This document shows, piece by piece, positions 33,129-41,521 of a stretch of 64,000 nt of DNA. The notes under the pieces are model-generated. The model made no database searches. It was not told the origin of the DNA and saw only the letters and a list, made by a program, of their open reading frames with translations. Both the position numbers and the translations under genes were made by a program. How positions within the stretch are numbered: the stretch's first letter is position 1; every line of letters starts with the position of its first letter. The stretch comes from Planctomycetota bacterium. GTDB lineage: Bacteria > Planctomycetota > Uabimicrobiia > Uabimicrobiales > Uabimicrobiaceae. The stretch spans positions 1-64,000 of the forward strand of contig JAJDCR010000077.1 of the NCBI GenBank assembly GCA_029260735.1, written 5' to 3'.

Positions 33129-33971
33129 CTAGTCTGTTTGTTTTCGATCCTGAATCTCTTGGCAAATTTTATCTTCTAGAAGAGCCAGTTCTTCCGTTGT
33201 TTTAGCTGATTGGACTTGGCTAGCATATTTTTCCTTAAGAGCAGAAGAAATCCATCCTAGAACTTTGAGCAATTCTTCAACCCGCCCTTCGATTTTGCCT
33301 TCAACTTTGCCTTCGAGTCGTCCCTTATCGGTAATTTGCTTAACAAAACTCATGAAGTTCTCCTCATTAATTTTTAGCATAATTTGCTGGATAACATTAG
33401 TATTAGGTAAATCCTGAGAGAGGATTTTCGGCCATTGCTTAAGTTGTTGATTTTTTTCTGCCTCTAAAACTTGTAGAAGAGCCAAGGCTTCTCCTTGGAG
33501 TTCATTTCGAGCTCCTCTTAGAACGAGAAAGTAAATATCCAAATCTTTCAGAAAACGGGAACGATATTTCCATTTGTTTATCGGTTCAATAGCGTATTCT
33601 TTTATGGCAAAGAGTTTTTCTGGTTTTCTGCTCGTTATAATCGTTAAGGTGGTTTCTCCTTGTAAAGACAAGTTGGCGTAATGGCTTTCCATAAACAAGG
33701 CTCTTGCGACATAGTAGCGAAAGACGTTCTCACTCAGAATCTCTCGGAAACTTTTGTACTCCAAAATATTTGCTTTTTTTAGGTGATCGAAGGGGCGGAG
33801 TAAATTGTCTTTCGGTAAATCACCTTCTGTTTCGCAGTAGTAGTCCACCTTAAAAAACTTTTGAAACTCGCGCTCTTGCTTAGATATTTTCTTTCCCGAA
33901 AGCAGAGGAAGATGTTCATCTAAGATATCTTGAATAATACCATGCCAATCTACATTCTCTTGCTTCTTCAC
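33129..33971 (-). CDS. Rpn-like/PD-(D/E)XK nuclease-family protein
   Basis: A 280-residue protein. The segment around residues 60-80 (LRPFDHLKKANILEYKS) contains a candidate ExK of the PD-(D/E)XK fold, and the C-terminal third has a Gly/Lys repeat region (KGRLEGKVEGKIEGRVEELL) seen in many Rpn/YhgA-like and DUF4351-type proteins. These families are linked to recombination-promoting or defence-related nucleases and are often present in many copies per genome. The assignment rests on pattern only. There is no partner gene next to it. The C-terminal repeat of GKVEG units suggests a slippage-prone segment. Confidence 0.65.
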   Translation of the reverse strand: MKKQENVDWHGIIQDILDEHLPLLSGKKISKQEREFQKFFKVDYYCETEGDLPKDNLLRPFDHLKKANILEYKSFREILSENVFRYYVARALFMESHYANLSLQGETTLTIITSRKPEKLFAIKEYAIEPINKWKYRSRFLKDLDIYFLVLRGARNELQGEALALLQVLEAEKNQQLKQWPKILSQDLPNTNVIQQIMLKINEENFMSFVKQITDKGRLEGKVEGKIEGRVEELLKVLGWISSALKEKYASQVQSAKTTEELALLEDKICQEIQDRKQTD

Positions 33972-34617
33972 TAATATTTTATCTCCTTTTTTTCATTTTT
34001 GCTAGGACATGTCCTAACTTTTGCTTGGATTTTTTTTATCACAGAGATATTATTTTAGCATGGAAGTGGACAAAACAGATAGCATGTGCAAATCTGTTTG
34101 TGTTTGGAACCAAAAGATTTGTGGAGCAAGAGAGTAAGATTTGGTCTAAAGGATTTGACAAAGATTCACAAGAACCTAGTTTTAGGTGAGGCACTCCGCA
34201 AGAGAATGTTCTTACGTTCCGAAGGTCGGAAACAAATATATTACCAAACAAATTTTAATAAGTATTAAAGGCTACAAGAAAATCACAGCCTAAAGACCGC
34301 CCTAGTCACTCCAGAACATCCTCTTGCTACGTTTATTTCGCTTCCGCGACAAAAAACCGAAGACAACTAAATCCTTGTAGTTCAGATTAGAGTTGCTTTA
34401 CTCTACACACTTTGTCAAGGAGAAGAAGCAGAGGCAGGATTGACAGATTTATCTATGCTATTTGGTGGCAACTAATTGCGCGTAGATTGAACATGTTTGG
34501 CCAGTAATGAATTTCTTTTTTGTAGGTGCTGATTTTCTATATTTTGCTAAAATATAGAAAAATTTTTGTGGCTCAGTTCTGGCGCAACCTGTTTGACAAG
34601 CTTGAGGATAGTAAATT
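33972..34617. other. 646-bp gene-free stretch before the CorA fusion
   Basis: No supported gene. It holds a hairpin ACAGAT/ATCTGT at 34075-34097 and a 33-bp word (34110-34142) that recurs imperfectly at 36092-36122 on the other side of the CorA-fusion gene. The remainder is A/T-rich without recognisable motifs. Confidence 0.5.
34110..34142 (+). repeat. imperfect direct repeat, left flank of CorA-fusion gene
   Basis: The core GATTTGTGGAGCAAGAGAG matches GATTTGTGGAGTAAGAGGG at 36092-36122, in the same orientation, over about 30 bp with a few differences. The two copies bracket the CorA-fusion gene, about 2 kb apart. They may be a trace of an insertion or duplication. Confidence 0.5.
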
Positions 34618-36036
34618 ATGGGTAATTCCAATTTAAGACAGTCTAGAACCGCAAACCTATTCGGTAAGATTCTTAGCAATGAAGTTTTTGGTTTTTTGGC
34701 TCTGCTGACTTTATTTCTGGCCTTTATTCCAGATATTTTTGACCTTTCCGCTCAAAGCCAGGGTCTGCTAGAATATATTGAGTTCTTAATTCTTATTATT
34801 TTTGTTATTGAGTACTGTATTTCTTTTGCAAATTCCACCGATAAAAAAGCGTTTCTCATAAATCCGTGGAGAATTCTTGATGCATTGATAATCCTATTGG
34901 GCCTGTTATCGCTGACGCCAATTCTAAATGACATGTTTCGCAACACTCCCGCATTGCGTCTTTTTCGATTTTTTCGTCTAGCTTTATTCGGCACCAAATC
35001 CAGTAGTGTAATCGTTTCAAAGTCGAAGCCAGCTATCATGGCGAACGCAATTAGTGATCAATCGATGGAGACGTTATCTTTGAAATATGGCCAGAATGCG
35101 CAATTTCAGAAAATATCTTTCGATGCAGCAATAGAAGATATTTTGTCACCGCAAGACACACTTATTCTAATTTCCAACCCTGAGAAGGGTGTACTTCAAC
35201 AAGTTGCGACTTCTCTAGAAGTATCAGAGACAATGCTGCGCAACCGGTTTTACGCATCTCATTTCCCGCGTATCGAGCGAATGGAAAATTATACAACGTT
35301 GTTTTTATGGTATCCGGTCATTCAGGATGACGAGATCAGCGGTGTGCCGACAATTGCTCGAACTGGTGTCCTTTTTGTCGGTTCAAAGAATAATTTGGTC
35401 ATTCTAACTCAGTCAAAAACGGAGCTCCCATTATCTATTGTCTCGCAGCTCAACGAGAAAGATTCTGATCAGCTTGCATTTAAATCAACATTAGCCCTTC
35501 TGAAAAACCTTAATCAAAGTTACACTCAAATCAATGACCAACTGGAAACATCACTATTTCGTATAGAGAGTCAGCATCACAATTTCGACGACAAAACATT
35601 TCTCAGCCTTACCTTTAAGTTACGCGGTGAGCTGAGCAGAGTCCGAAGCAGTTTAAAACATCTTGGTAACGTTCTCAAACAGCTTGCTGAAAAGCCCGTC
35701 GCCATCAAGTCATTCCCAACGGAACCTCGACCGGAGTTTTCTATACTAGCGGAAGATACAGAAAGCCTGCATGAGAGCATTGACTATTTATTATCGACAC
35801 TTTCCGCACTAGTTGATCTTCGTTTAAATGTATCCTCTTTTCAGCTCAATAAGGTTATGCGTTTGCTTGCATTGCTTACGGCGTTGGCATTAATCCCAAC
35901 TGTTACAGGCGGTCTTCTGGGGATGAACCTGATGGAAAGCCCTTGGCCTATATCTCTTTCGCAGGTTTCATTCGGTATTGCCGTGGGTATGATACTTTGT
36001 CTCTATTTATTTGCAGTTAAGGGCTGGTTAAAGTAA
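34618..36036 (+). CDS. voltage-sensor-like domain fused to CorA-type cation transporter
   Basis: A 472-residue protein. Residues about 25-130 hold four hydrophobic segments; the fourth has regularly spaced basic residues (ALRLFRFFRLALF), like the S1-S4 unit of ion-transport channels. From about 145 onward it follows CorA: a soluble alpha/beta part, a long helical stalk, then two C-terminal transmembrane helices with the CorA signature loop (TGGLLGMNL; GMN near 438). Normal CorA proteins are about 320-370 residues, so the N-terminal membrane domain is extra. The expected role is Mg2+ or other divalent-cation transport, perhaps voltage-tuned. Codon and residue use look unlike the neighbours, suggesting transfer. 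The start has a GAGGA ribosome-binding sequence. Confidence 0.85.
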   Translation: MGNSNLRQSRTANLFGKILSNEVFGFLALLTLFLAFIPDIFDLSAQSQGLLEYIEFLILIIFVIEYCISFANSTDKKAFLINPWRILDALIILLGLLSLTPILNDMFRNTPALRLFRFFRLALFGTKSSSVIVSKSKPAIMANAISDQSMETLSLKYGQNAQFQKISFDAAIEDILSPQDTLILISNPEKGVLQQVATSLEVSETMLRNRFYASHFPRIERMENYTTLFLWYPVIQDDEISGVPTIARTGVLFVGSKNNLVILTQSKTELPLSIVSQLNEKDSDQLAFKSTLALLKNLNQSYTQINDQLETSLFRIESQHHNFDDKTFLSLTFKLRGELSRVRSSLKHLGNVLKQLAEKPVAIKSFPTEPRPEFSILAEDTESLHESIDYLLSTLSALVDLRLNVSSFQLNKVMRLLALLTALALIPTVTGGLLGMNLMESPWPISLSQVSFGIAVGMILCLYLFAVKGWLK

Positions 36037-36091
36037 GCAGCCGCAGATGCGACATTTATGGATATGAAAGCTAGTTCTTTTGTTGTTTTGG

Positions 36092-36122
36092 CCAGAGGAT
36101 TTGTGGAGTAAGAGGGTAATTT
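36092..36122 (+). repeat. imperfect direct repeat, right flank of CorA-fusion gene
   Basis: Partner of the 34110-34142 copy, with the core GATTTGTGGAGTAAGAGGG. It lies in the 237-bp gap after the CorA-fusion gene, which otherwise shows no gene or strong terminator. Confidence 0.5.
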
Positions 36123-36273
36123 AGGAGAGTTGGTAATATAGTATTGACGGAGAGTGACGGCTTATAAGCTGCTATCGTATGTTTAGTGTGATAGAATAAT
36201 TAGGGAAAAATCTTGTTTTCTCTGTGAGATAATATTTTGAAAAATTAGTTAGTTGAGTCAGCTAGCACAAAAT

Positions 36274-36615
36274 TTAACCTTCTTCTAATTCTCTCAAAGC
36301 CTTTCGTACTGCTAACAGAATAAACGCTTGTATTTCATCATCCTCAGTGTATCCTTTTTCTGCTAGGCGTTCTCTGTCATTTATAGACAAAGCAAACATT
36401 AAACTTTCAAGTTTGTCGGTTTTTTTTGATTTACTTTGTTGATATTCTTCGACACTAGCGATTGTTACAGTGTGTTTTTTACCTTGTTTGGGCCCACCTA
36501 CAAGTATTCCTTCATTCTTTTGTTGGCCAACTCGTCGAGCTGTAACTCCCATAATGTTTCCAGCCACTTCTAGAGTCAAATGCTTATTATCTTTCGCTTT
36601 ATCTTTCTTTTTCAA
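36274..36615 (-). CDS. small HTH/excisionase-like DNA-binding protein
   Basis: A 113-residue basic protein. Residues about 12-60 (LTLEVAGNIMGVTARRVG...GGPKQGKKHTVTIASVEEY) resemble a MerR/excisionase-type winged helix that reads DNA and ends in the typical ASVEEYQQSK element. The C-terminal half is a helical, acidic region. The function is likely transcriptional control or DNA architecture; no specific family is claimed. Its upstream region carries an inverted repeat (36635-36688) that could be its operator, and a three-copy tandem repeat lies 200 bp further upstream. No partner gene sits on the same strand. Confidence 0.6.
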   Translation of the reverse strand: MKKKDKAKDNKHLTLEVAGNIMGVTARRVGQQKNEGILVGGPKQGKKHTVTIASVEEYQQSKSKKTDKLESLMFALSINDRERLAEKGYTEDDEIQAFILLAVRKALRELEEG

Positions 36616-36634
36616 TTCTTTCTTTCTAAAAAAT

Positions 36635-36688
36635 AAGCCCTTTAGTGAAACTAGCCTGTGCTAAAATTTACATTCCACTAAAGGGCTT
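36635..36688. promoter_or_regulatory. 13-bp inverted repeat upstream of the HTH gene
   Basis: Arms AAGCCCTTTAGTG (36635-36647) and CACTAAAGGGCTT (36676-36688) are perfect complements 28 bp apart, 20 bp upstream of the ATG of the minus-strand HTH gene. The spacing fits an operator pair or a leader hairpin. A second small hairpin (CGTAG/CTACG) follows at about 36720-36734. Confidence 0.45.
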
Positions 36689-36825
36689 CTGAAAAATATA
36701 TAAAATTCGATTTTACTCCTCGTAGTTAGACTACGATATGACAAATTTAAAAACACATAAATCAAAATTAATAATAATATGTAACCTGAAATTTATTAAT
36801 AAAAATATTTATCGTTCTAAATAAG

Positions 36826-37288
36826 ATGACTACAAATACTAATTGCACATAAAGTTATATAACTAAAAAATTTCTTTTTCGTTATCCTCCTTCAGCAAAG
36901 AGTAAAATATTTTTGTCTTGTTTATTCTACATTTATAGCATTGCACTATCAAAATTCACTAAATACACTTCTAAAAAAACATTAACATGACTACAAGTAC
37001 TAATTGCACATAAAGTTATATAACTAAAAAAATTTCTTTTTCGTTATCCTCCTTTAGCAAAAAGTGGAATCGTTTATATTGTTTTTCCTTTGTATATTAT
37101 GTTTATAGCATTGCACTATCAAAATTCACTAAACACACTTCTAAAAAAAACAGTAAAATGACTATAAATACTAATTGCCCATAAAGTTATATAATCAGAA
37201 AAATTTCTTTTTCGTTATCCTCCTTTAGCAAAAAGTGAAATCGTTTATATTGTTTTTCCTTTGTATATTACTTTATAGCATTGCGCTA
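36826..37288. repeat. three-copy noncoding tandem repeat, 161-171 bp period
   Basis: Copies start at 36826, 36987 and 37158, each with ATGACTA.AA.TACTAATTG; the third is shorter at its end. Each unit carries a TTTCTTTTTCGTTATCCTCCTT block and ends in TTATAGCATTGC. Copies 1 and 2 also carry a perfect 12-bp palindrome AGTTATATAACT; copy 3 has it degraded to AGTTATATAATC. No open frame runs through it. The long spacing and lack of variable spacers exclude CRISPR. The array lies between the HTH gene and the A-PCP-reductase operon. Confidence 0.85.
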
Positions 37289-37859
37289 CATTACAGAAAA
37301 TATATGATATATTTTCCAGATTTTCAATTTTCTTGCCAGTTATTCACGTGGCAACGTTACGAAGGAAGTATACCTACCAAATCGAAATTTGTCAAATATA
37401 TTTCCAAAAAAAATATAAAAAAATCCTAAACCTATACAAAGCAAATAATTACATAAAAAGAAATTTTTCTTTTTGCATTTCGATTTAGAAATACGCACTA
37501 CTTATACAATACCTGAAAAACATGCATTTAATCTAGGCCTATATTTTATAAGGTTTAGTCTCGCCAGGCAACAATAGCATTAAGTTAAGCTGTAGCCTTT
37601 GCATTTCTTTCCCCTCCGGTGGATTTTGCGTGAAATTCTTTTCTTTCTTCAACTTTAAGGCCCACTCTTTTCACTGTACCTTAAAATATGCAAATCAAAA
37701 TGCCTGTTTTTTCTTCTTATTTTTTCTATCCTTTAGTCCCCTTTAGCCCTTTTTTGTTTTCGTTTGTGAGAAGCCTGTAATAATAAATTTTTAGGGACTT
37801 CTTTTATCCTTTCACAAATCTAACTCCAACTCAGAGAGATACACTTCAACCAAAAAAAT
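37289..37859. other. gene-free stretch before the A-PCP-R operon
   Basis: No supported gene. It is A/T-rich. Around 37745-37810 there is a copy of a dispersed word (TTTTTTGTTTTCGTTTGTGAGAAGC, then an A/T run and CTTTTATCC) that also occurs at about 27091-27140 inside MITE-like element 1. A candidate promoter begins at its right edge. Confidence 0.5.
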
Positions 37860-37889
37860 TTGATCCAAAGGGACAAGATATGGTTTAAT
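37860..37889 (+). promoter_or_regulatory. candidate sigma70 promoter of the A-PCP-R operon
   Basis: TTGATC (37860-37865), an 18-bp spacer and TTTAAT (37884-37889) give a plausible -35/-10 pair, placing transcription start about 45 nt before the ATG at 37941. Pattern only; this region is A/T-rich so chance matches are common. Confidence 0.35.
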
Positions 37890-37940
37890 AAATTATTTCC
37901 CTTAACAAAACAGAATAGTAACAAGAGAAAATGGCGAATA

Positions 37941-38861
37941 ATGAAAGCTTTAGTTAAACAAAATGAAGTTGTAACGCTTCAAGATGTGACCTTGCCCCAA
38001 ATAGCAGCAAATCAAGTATTGATTAAGGTGGCTTGTGCTAGTTTATGTCGCACAGATGTGTTTGCGGCAGAAGGAAAAATTGCGACAAAAAATCCTCTCA
38101 TTTTGGGTCATGAGATGGCAGGTACAGTTGTCGAAACGGGGTCGAATGCTACTCTTTTAGTAAATCAAGAGCGGGTTACTGTCAATCCTGTGATTCCCTG
38201 CTATAGCTGTGACTTTTGTATGAGAGAGGAGTATAGTGATTGTCAAAACACTAAGTTTTTAGGGGTTTGGCTAGATGGTGCTTTTGCCGAGTACATTGCT
38301 GTTGACCAGCGCTGTGTTTATCCTATTGCCGATGACTTATCTTTTGTTGAGGCCACTTACTCTGAGCCGGTGGCTGCTTCTTTGGCTGTGATAAAGGCTG
38401 ATATTAAGCCTCAGCACTGTGGTTTAATTTATGGTGACAACCGTATCGCCCATTTGACCTTGCGCATTTTAGAAGCTCATGGTTTTGATAATGTTACGAT
38501 TCACTCTACTGGACAAAATTTAATTTTGAATCACTACGACTTCATTATTGAGACTCTTGCCACAACGAAAACGCTTAGCGATATGATTGCAGCAATTCGA
38601 CCGCGAGGTTTAATTGTTTTTAAAAGTCGCCAATACCAAGCCGTTAATTTACAACTTCATAAAATTCTTGCCAAGGAACCGCGTTTTCAAGCAGTGAACT
38701 ATGGTTGCTTTAAAGAAGCGATCCAATTGTTGAGCTCTCGTAAAATTCAGGTCAGCGATTTAATTGGACAAATGTACCGCCTAGATGATTTTGAAGAGGC
38801 TTTTCAAGATTCGCTGAAAAGCGAAGCGCGTAAATTGTTTTTTCAAATAGGAAATGCTTAA
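37941..38861 (+). CDS. zinc-dependent MDR alcohol dehydrogenase-like protein
   Basis: 306 residues counted from the ATG at 37941; an upstream in-frame start (37860) would add an unlikely 27-residue leader. It shows the medium-chain dehydrogenase layout: catalytic zinc ligands Cys36, His57-Glu58 (GHEMAG) and probably Glu142, and structural zinc cysteines 87, 90, 93 and 101 (CYSCDFCMREEYSDC). The cofactor-binding loop is degenerate, reading YGDNRIAHL at about 164-172 where family members have a Gly-rich GxGxxG. At 306 residues it is shorter than the usual 340-350. It is the first gene of a six-gene operon; the stop overlaps the next start (TAATG). The role is likely oxidation or reduction of the pathway alcohol or aldehyde, or a non-canonical activity given the altered loop. 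Confidence 0.85.
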   Translation: MKALVKQNEVVTLQDVTLPQIAANQVLIKVACASLCRTDVFAAEGKIATKNPLILGHEMAGTVVETGSNATLLVNQERVTVNPVIPCYSCDFCMREEYSDCQNTKFLGVWLDGAFAEYIAVDQRCVYPIADDLSFVEATYSEPVAASLAVIKADIKPQHCGLIYGDNRIAHLTLRILEAHGFDNVTIHSTGQNLILNHYDFIIETLATTKTLSDMIAAIRPRGLIVFKSRQYQAVNLQLHKILAKEPRFQAVNYGCFKEAIQLLSSRKIQVSDLIGQMYRLDDFEEAFQDSLKSEARKLFFQIGNA

Positions 38862-40753
38862 TGTGTGGGATTATTGCAGTAAAACTGCAGCAGGGTATTG
38901 TCGAAACAGACAAGCTACAGTTGGCCTTGGACACTTTGCATACGAGAGGTCCGGATGGGGAGGGCTTATGGCAAAGTGATTCTCGGCAAGTCGCTCTTGG
39001 TCATAAACGCCTCAGTATAATTGGTCTTGGCAATAGTCAGCAGCCGATTAGCAATGAAGACAAGACCATTCACATAGTTGTTAATGGTGAATTTTATGGT
39101 TTTGAAGAAATACGCACAAAGTTAGAGGAACAAGGCCATCAATTTCAAACCGATTCGGATAGCGAAATTGCTTTACATCTCTATGAGCAATACGGATTAG
39201 ATTGTTTAGATTATTTGCGCGGCGAGTTTGCCTTTGTTCTCTATGATGAAAAGAAAGAGCAGTTGTTTGCGGCCCGAGATCGTTTTGGGATAAAACCACT
39301 TTGCTATGCTATTGTCGAGAATAATTTATTTATTGCTTCCCAAGCGAAAGCTTTATTTGCTTTAGGAGTAGAGAAGTATTGGGATCATCAGTCGCTCTTT
39401 CACAGTTGCCATATGCAGTATGTTTTGCCCGATAGAACCTTATTTAGAGGGATAACCCAGTTGCAACCGGGTTATTTTCTAATAGCAAAGGACAAAAAAC
39501 TTACTAGCCATTGCTATTGGGATAGCAATTATAGTTCCTCTGTTAAGAACTATGATGCCAACGAATTAATCGCCCAATTTCGGGATATTTTCAGTGAAGC
39601 TGTAAAATTACGCCTACGAGCAGATGTCCCTATTTGTTGCCATTTAAGCGGAGGTTTAGATTCCAGTGCCGTTTTGGGACTAGCCGTAAAATACTCAAAT
39701 AAACCGATACCGGCTTTTTGTGTTAGCTTTAGCGAACAAAACTACAATGAATTAGCTATTGCCAAGGAAACAGCACAGTTAGTAGGAGTGCCTTTACACG
39801 TGGTGCCCATTAGCCAAGAAAAACTTATCGCTCATTTATCTGATGCTGTTTATGCGAGCGAAGGCATTGCTATCAATGGTCACCTTCCTGCCAAATATTT
39901 ACTGAATCAAGCGATTAGACAAGCGGGCTACAAAGTAGCCTTAACCGGTGAGGGTTCCGATGAAGTGGTCGCCGGTTATCCCCATTTCCGTATGGATTTA
40001 TTAAGACAGCAACAAAACCATCAAGAAATGGAAAGCTTGCAACAAAAGAACTTAGCTTCTGTCGGCATTATGCTTGCAGAGGGCAATAGCTTAAGCACGG
40101 ATGCTATTTTACAACGCTTAGCTTTTGTCCCGAGTTTTTTGCAAGCTAAGGCTAGCTTGGGTTATAAATTAAGAGGGTTCCTAAGCGAGGATTTTAAGCA
40201 GTCGTTTGTGGCAAAAGATAGTTACCGTGATTTAATGAATCATATCACTGCTGATTTGACCTCCTTTGAGCAAGTGAATCAATCTATGTATTTATGGCAA
40301 AAGACATCTCTTCCTAATTATATCTTGAAAACCCTCGGCGATGGTTGCGAAATGGCTCATAGCATTGAAGGGCGCTTGCCTTTTTTAGATCATAAATTAT
40401 TTGAATTTGTCCAGACTCTTCCTACGAATTTAAAAATCAATAAGCTTGTGGAAAAATACATTTTACGCGAAGCCACCCGCGATGTTTTAAGCGAGCGCGT
40501 TTATAAGCGGCAAAAGCATCCCTTTGTTGCTCCTCCAATAAGCGTCTTTAGCAGCCACAGCAGCCACGAAATGATGAATGATTTATTAACTAGCCAGTCA
40601 TTTTGCCATCTATCTATTTTTAACCATGCTAAGGTAGCTGAGTTACTGGCTATGTGTCAAAAAAAGGATAGCCGGCAGCAAGTTTTTGATCCCGTTCTAC
40701 TGACCATTTTATCCATTGCTATTTTAAATCAATGCTACCAACTAAAGGAATAA
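38861..40753 (+). CDS. AsnB-type glutamine-dependent amidotransferase/synthetase
   Basis: A 630-residue asparagine-synthase family enzyme. The N-terminal nucleophile Cys2 (MCGII) begins a class II glutaminase domain with RGPDGEG near 27-33. The synthetase half has the pyrophosphate loop SGGLDSSAVLG near residue 263, and EGSDEV further on. Canonical enzymes make Asn from Asp; homologues in natural-product loci amidate other carboxylates or, in the beta-lactam synthetase branch, close rings. Because Cys2 is intact, it probably uses Gln as ammonia donor. It starts inside the previous stop codon and ends 3 bp before the methyltransferase, so it is translationally coupled. A pathway role is inferred from context. 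Confidence 0.93.
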   Translation: MCGIIAVKLQQGIVETDKLQLALDTLHTRGPDGEGLWQSDSRQVALGHKRLSIIGLGNSQQPISNEDKTIHIVVNGEFYGFEEIRTKLEEQGHQFQTDSDSEIALHLYEQYGLDCLDYLRGEFAFVLYDEKKEQLFAARDRFGIKPLCYAIVENNLFIASQAKALFALGVEKYWDHQSLFHSCHMQYVLPDRTLFRGITQLQPGYFLIAKDKKLTSHCYWDSNYSSSVKNYDANELIAQFRDIFSEAVKLRLRADVPICCHLSGGLDSSAVLGLAVKYSNKPIPAFCVSFSEQNYNELAIAKETAQLVGVPLHVVPISQEKLIAHLSDAVYASEGIAINGHLPAKYLLNQAIRQAGYKVALTGEGSDEVVAGYPHFRMDLLRQQQNHQEMESLQQKNLASVGIMLAEGNSLSTDAILQRLAFVPSFLQAKASLGYKLRGFLSEDFKQSFVAKDSYRDLMNHITADLTSFEQVNQSMYLWQKTSLPNYILKTLGDGCEMAHSIEGRLPFLDHKLFEFVQTLPTNLKINKLVEKYILREATRDVLSERVYKRQKHPFVAPPISVFSSHSSHEMMNDLLTSQSFCHLSIFNHAKVAELLAMCQKKDSRQQVFDPVLLTILSIAILNQCYQLKE

Positions 40754-40756
40754 TAG

Positions 40757-41521
40757 ATGCCTTCGGAACAAAATTGGTTAAAATCTTTTTACGAATTAGA
40801 AGCACTTGCCGATTTACTTTTAGAACGCTCTAACTCCGATGAGCTAAAAAACACTTTGCAGTTTTTACAAAAGCATTTGGCGATTCAACCTGGAGACACT
40901 GTTTTCGACCAAGGGTGTGGTATTGGCAGCATTAGCATTCCCTTCGCCAAAAAAGGCATGAGAGTAATTGGAGTGGATTTATCTCAAAACTATATTGAGC
41001 GGGCGAAAAAACAAGCCCAAGAAGAGGGCTTATCTTGTCATTATCACTGCGCAGATGCCCTAGAGTTTGTAAGTGAAATCCCTTGCGATGCTGCTTGGAA
41101 CTGGTTTACCAGTTTTGGTTATAATCAAGATGACCGGGTCAATATCAAAATGCTGGAGTGTGTCTTTCGCTCTCTTAAACCAGGAGCGAAATTCGTGCTG
41201 GACTATCAGAATATCGCAAATATTATTAAGAATTTTAAAACGACTATCAAAAAAGAAGGAATAAGTGATGGGCGTAAAGTAGTTCTCACTCGCAACTGTC
41301 GTTTAAATTTTGTCACCGGGATGATCGAGCAGCAATGGAGCTATGTTTTTGTCAATGAAAAAATTGTCCGAAAGAGTTTCCTAAAAATGTATCTCCCTCA
41401 TCAGTTGAAACTTATGCTGGAGCAAGTGGGTTTTGTCGATGTCGTTATTTATGGTGATTTGGCCGAAAATGAATTGACTTCGGATAGCTCACGTTGTCTT
41501 TGTGTCACGAGGAAACCATGA
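40757..41521 (+). CDS. SAM-dependent class I methyltransferase
   Basis: A 254-residue protein. Motif I, VFDQGCGIGSISIPFAKKG (about residues 50-68), is followed by an acidic ribose-binding residue (VIGVDLS, about 73-79). These are the core of Rossmann-fold methyltransferases of the Methyltransf_25/11 type. The substrate (N-, O- or C-) cannot be told. It starts 3 bp after the AsnB stop and its stop overlaps the oxygenase start by 4 bp (ATGA). It is likely a tailoring methylation in the same pathway. Confidence 0.9.
   Translation: MPSEQNWLKSFYELEALADLLLERSNSDELKNTLQFLQKHLAIQPGDTVFDQGCGIGSISIPFAKKGMRVIGVDLSQNYIERAKKQAQEEGLSCHYHCADALEFVSEIPCDAAWNWFTSFGYNQDDRVNIKMLECVFRSLKPGAKFVLDYQNIANIIKNFKTTIKKEGISDGRKVVLTRNCRLNFVTGMIEQQWSYVFVNEKIVRKSFLKMYLPHQLKLMLEQVGFVDVVIYGDLAENELTSDSSRCLCVTRKP

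Noticed and set aside
36826-37288. CRISPR array
   Set aside because: The repeat units are 160-170 bp and contiguous, without short repeats or unique spacers, and no cas gene is near.
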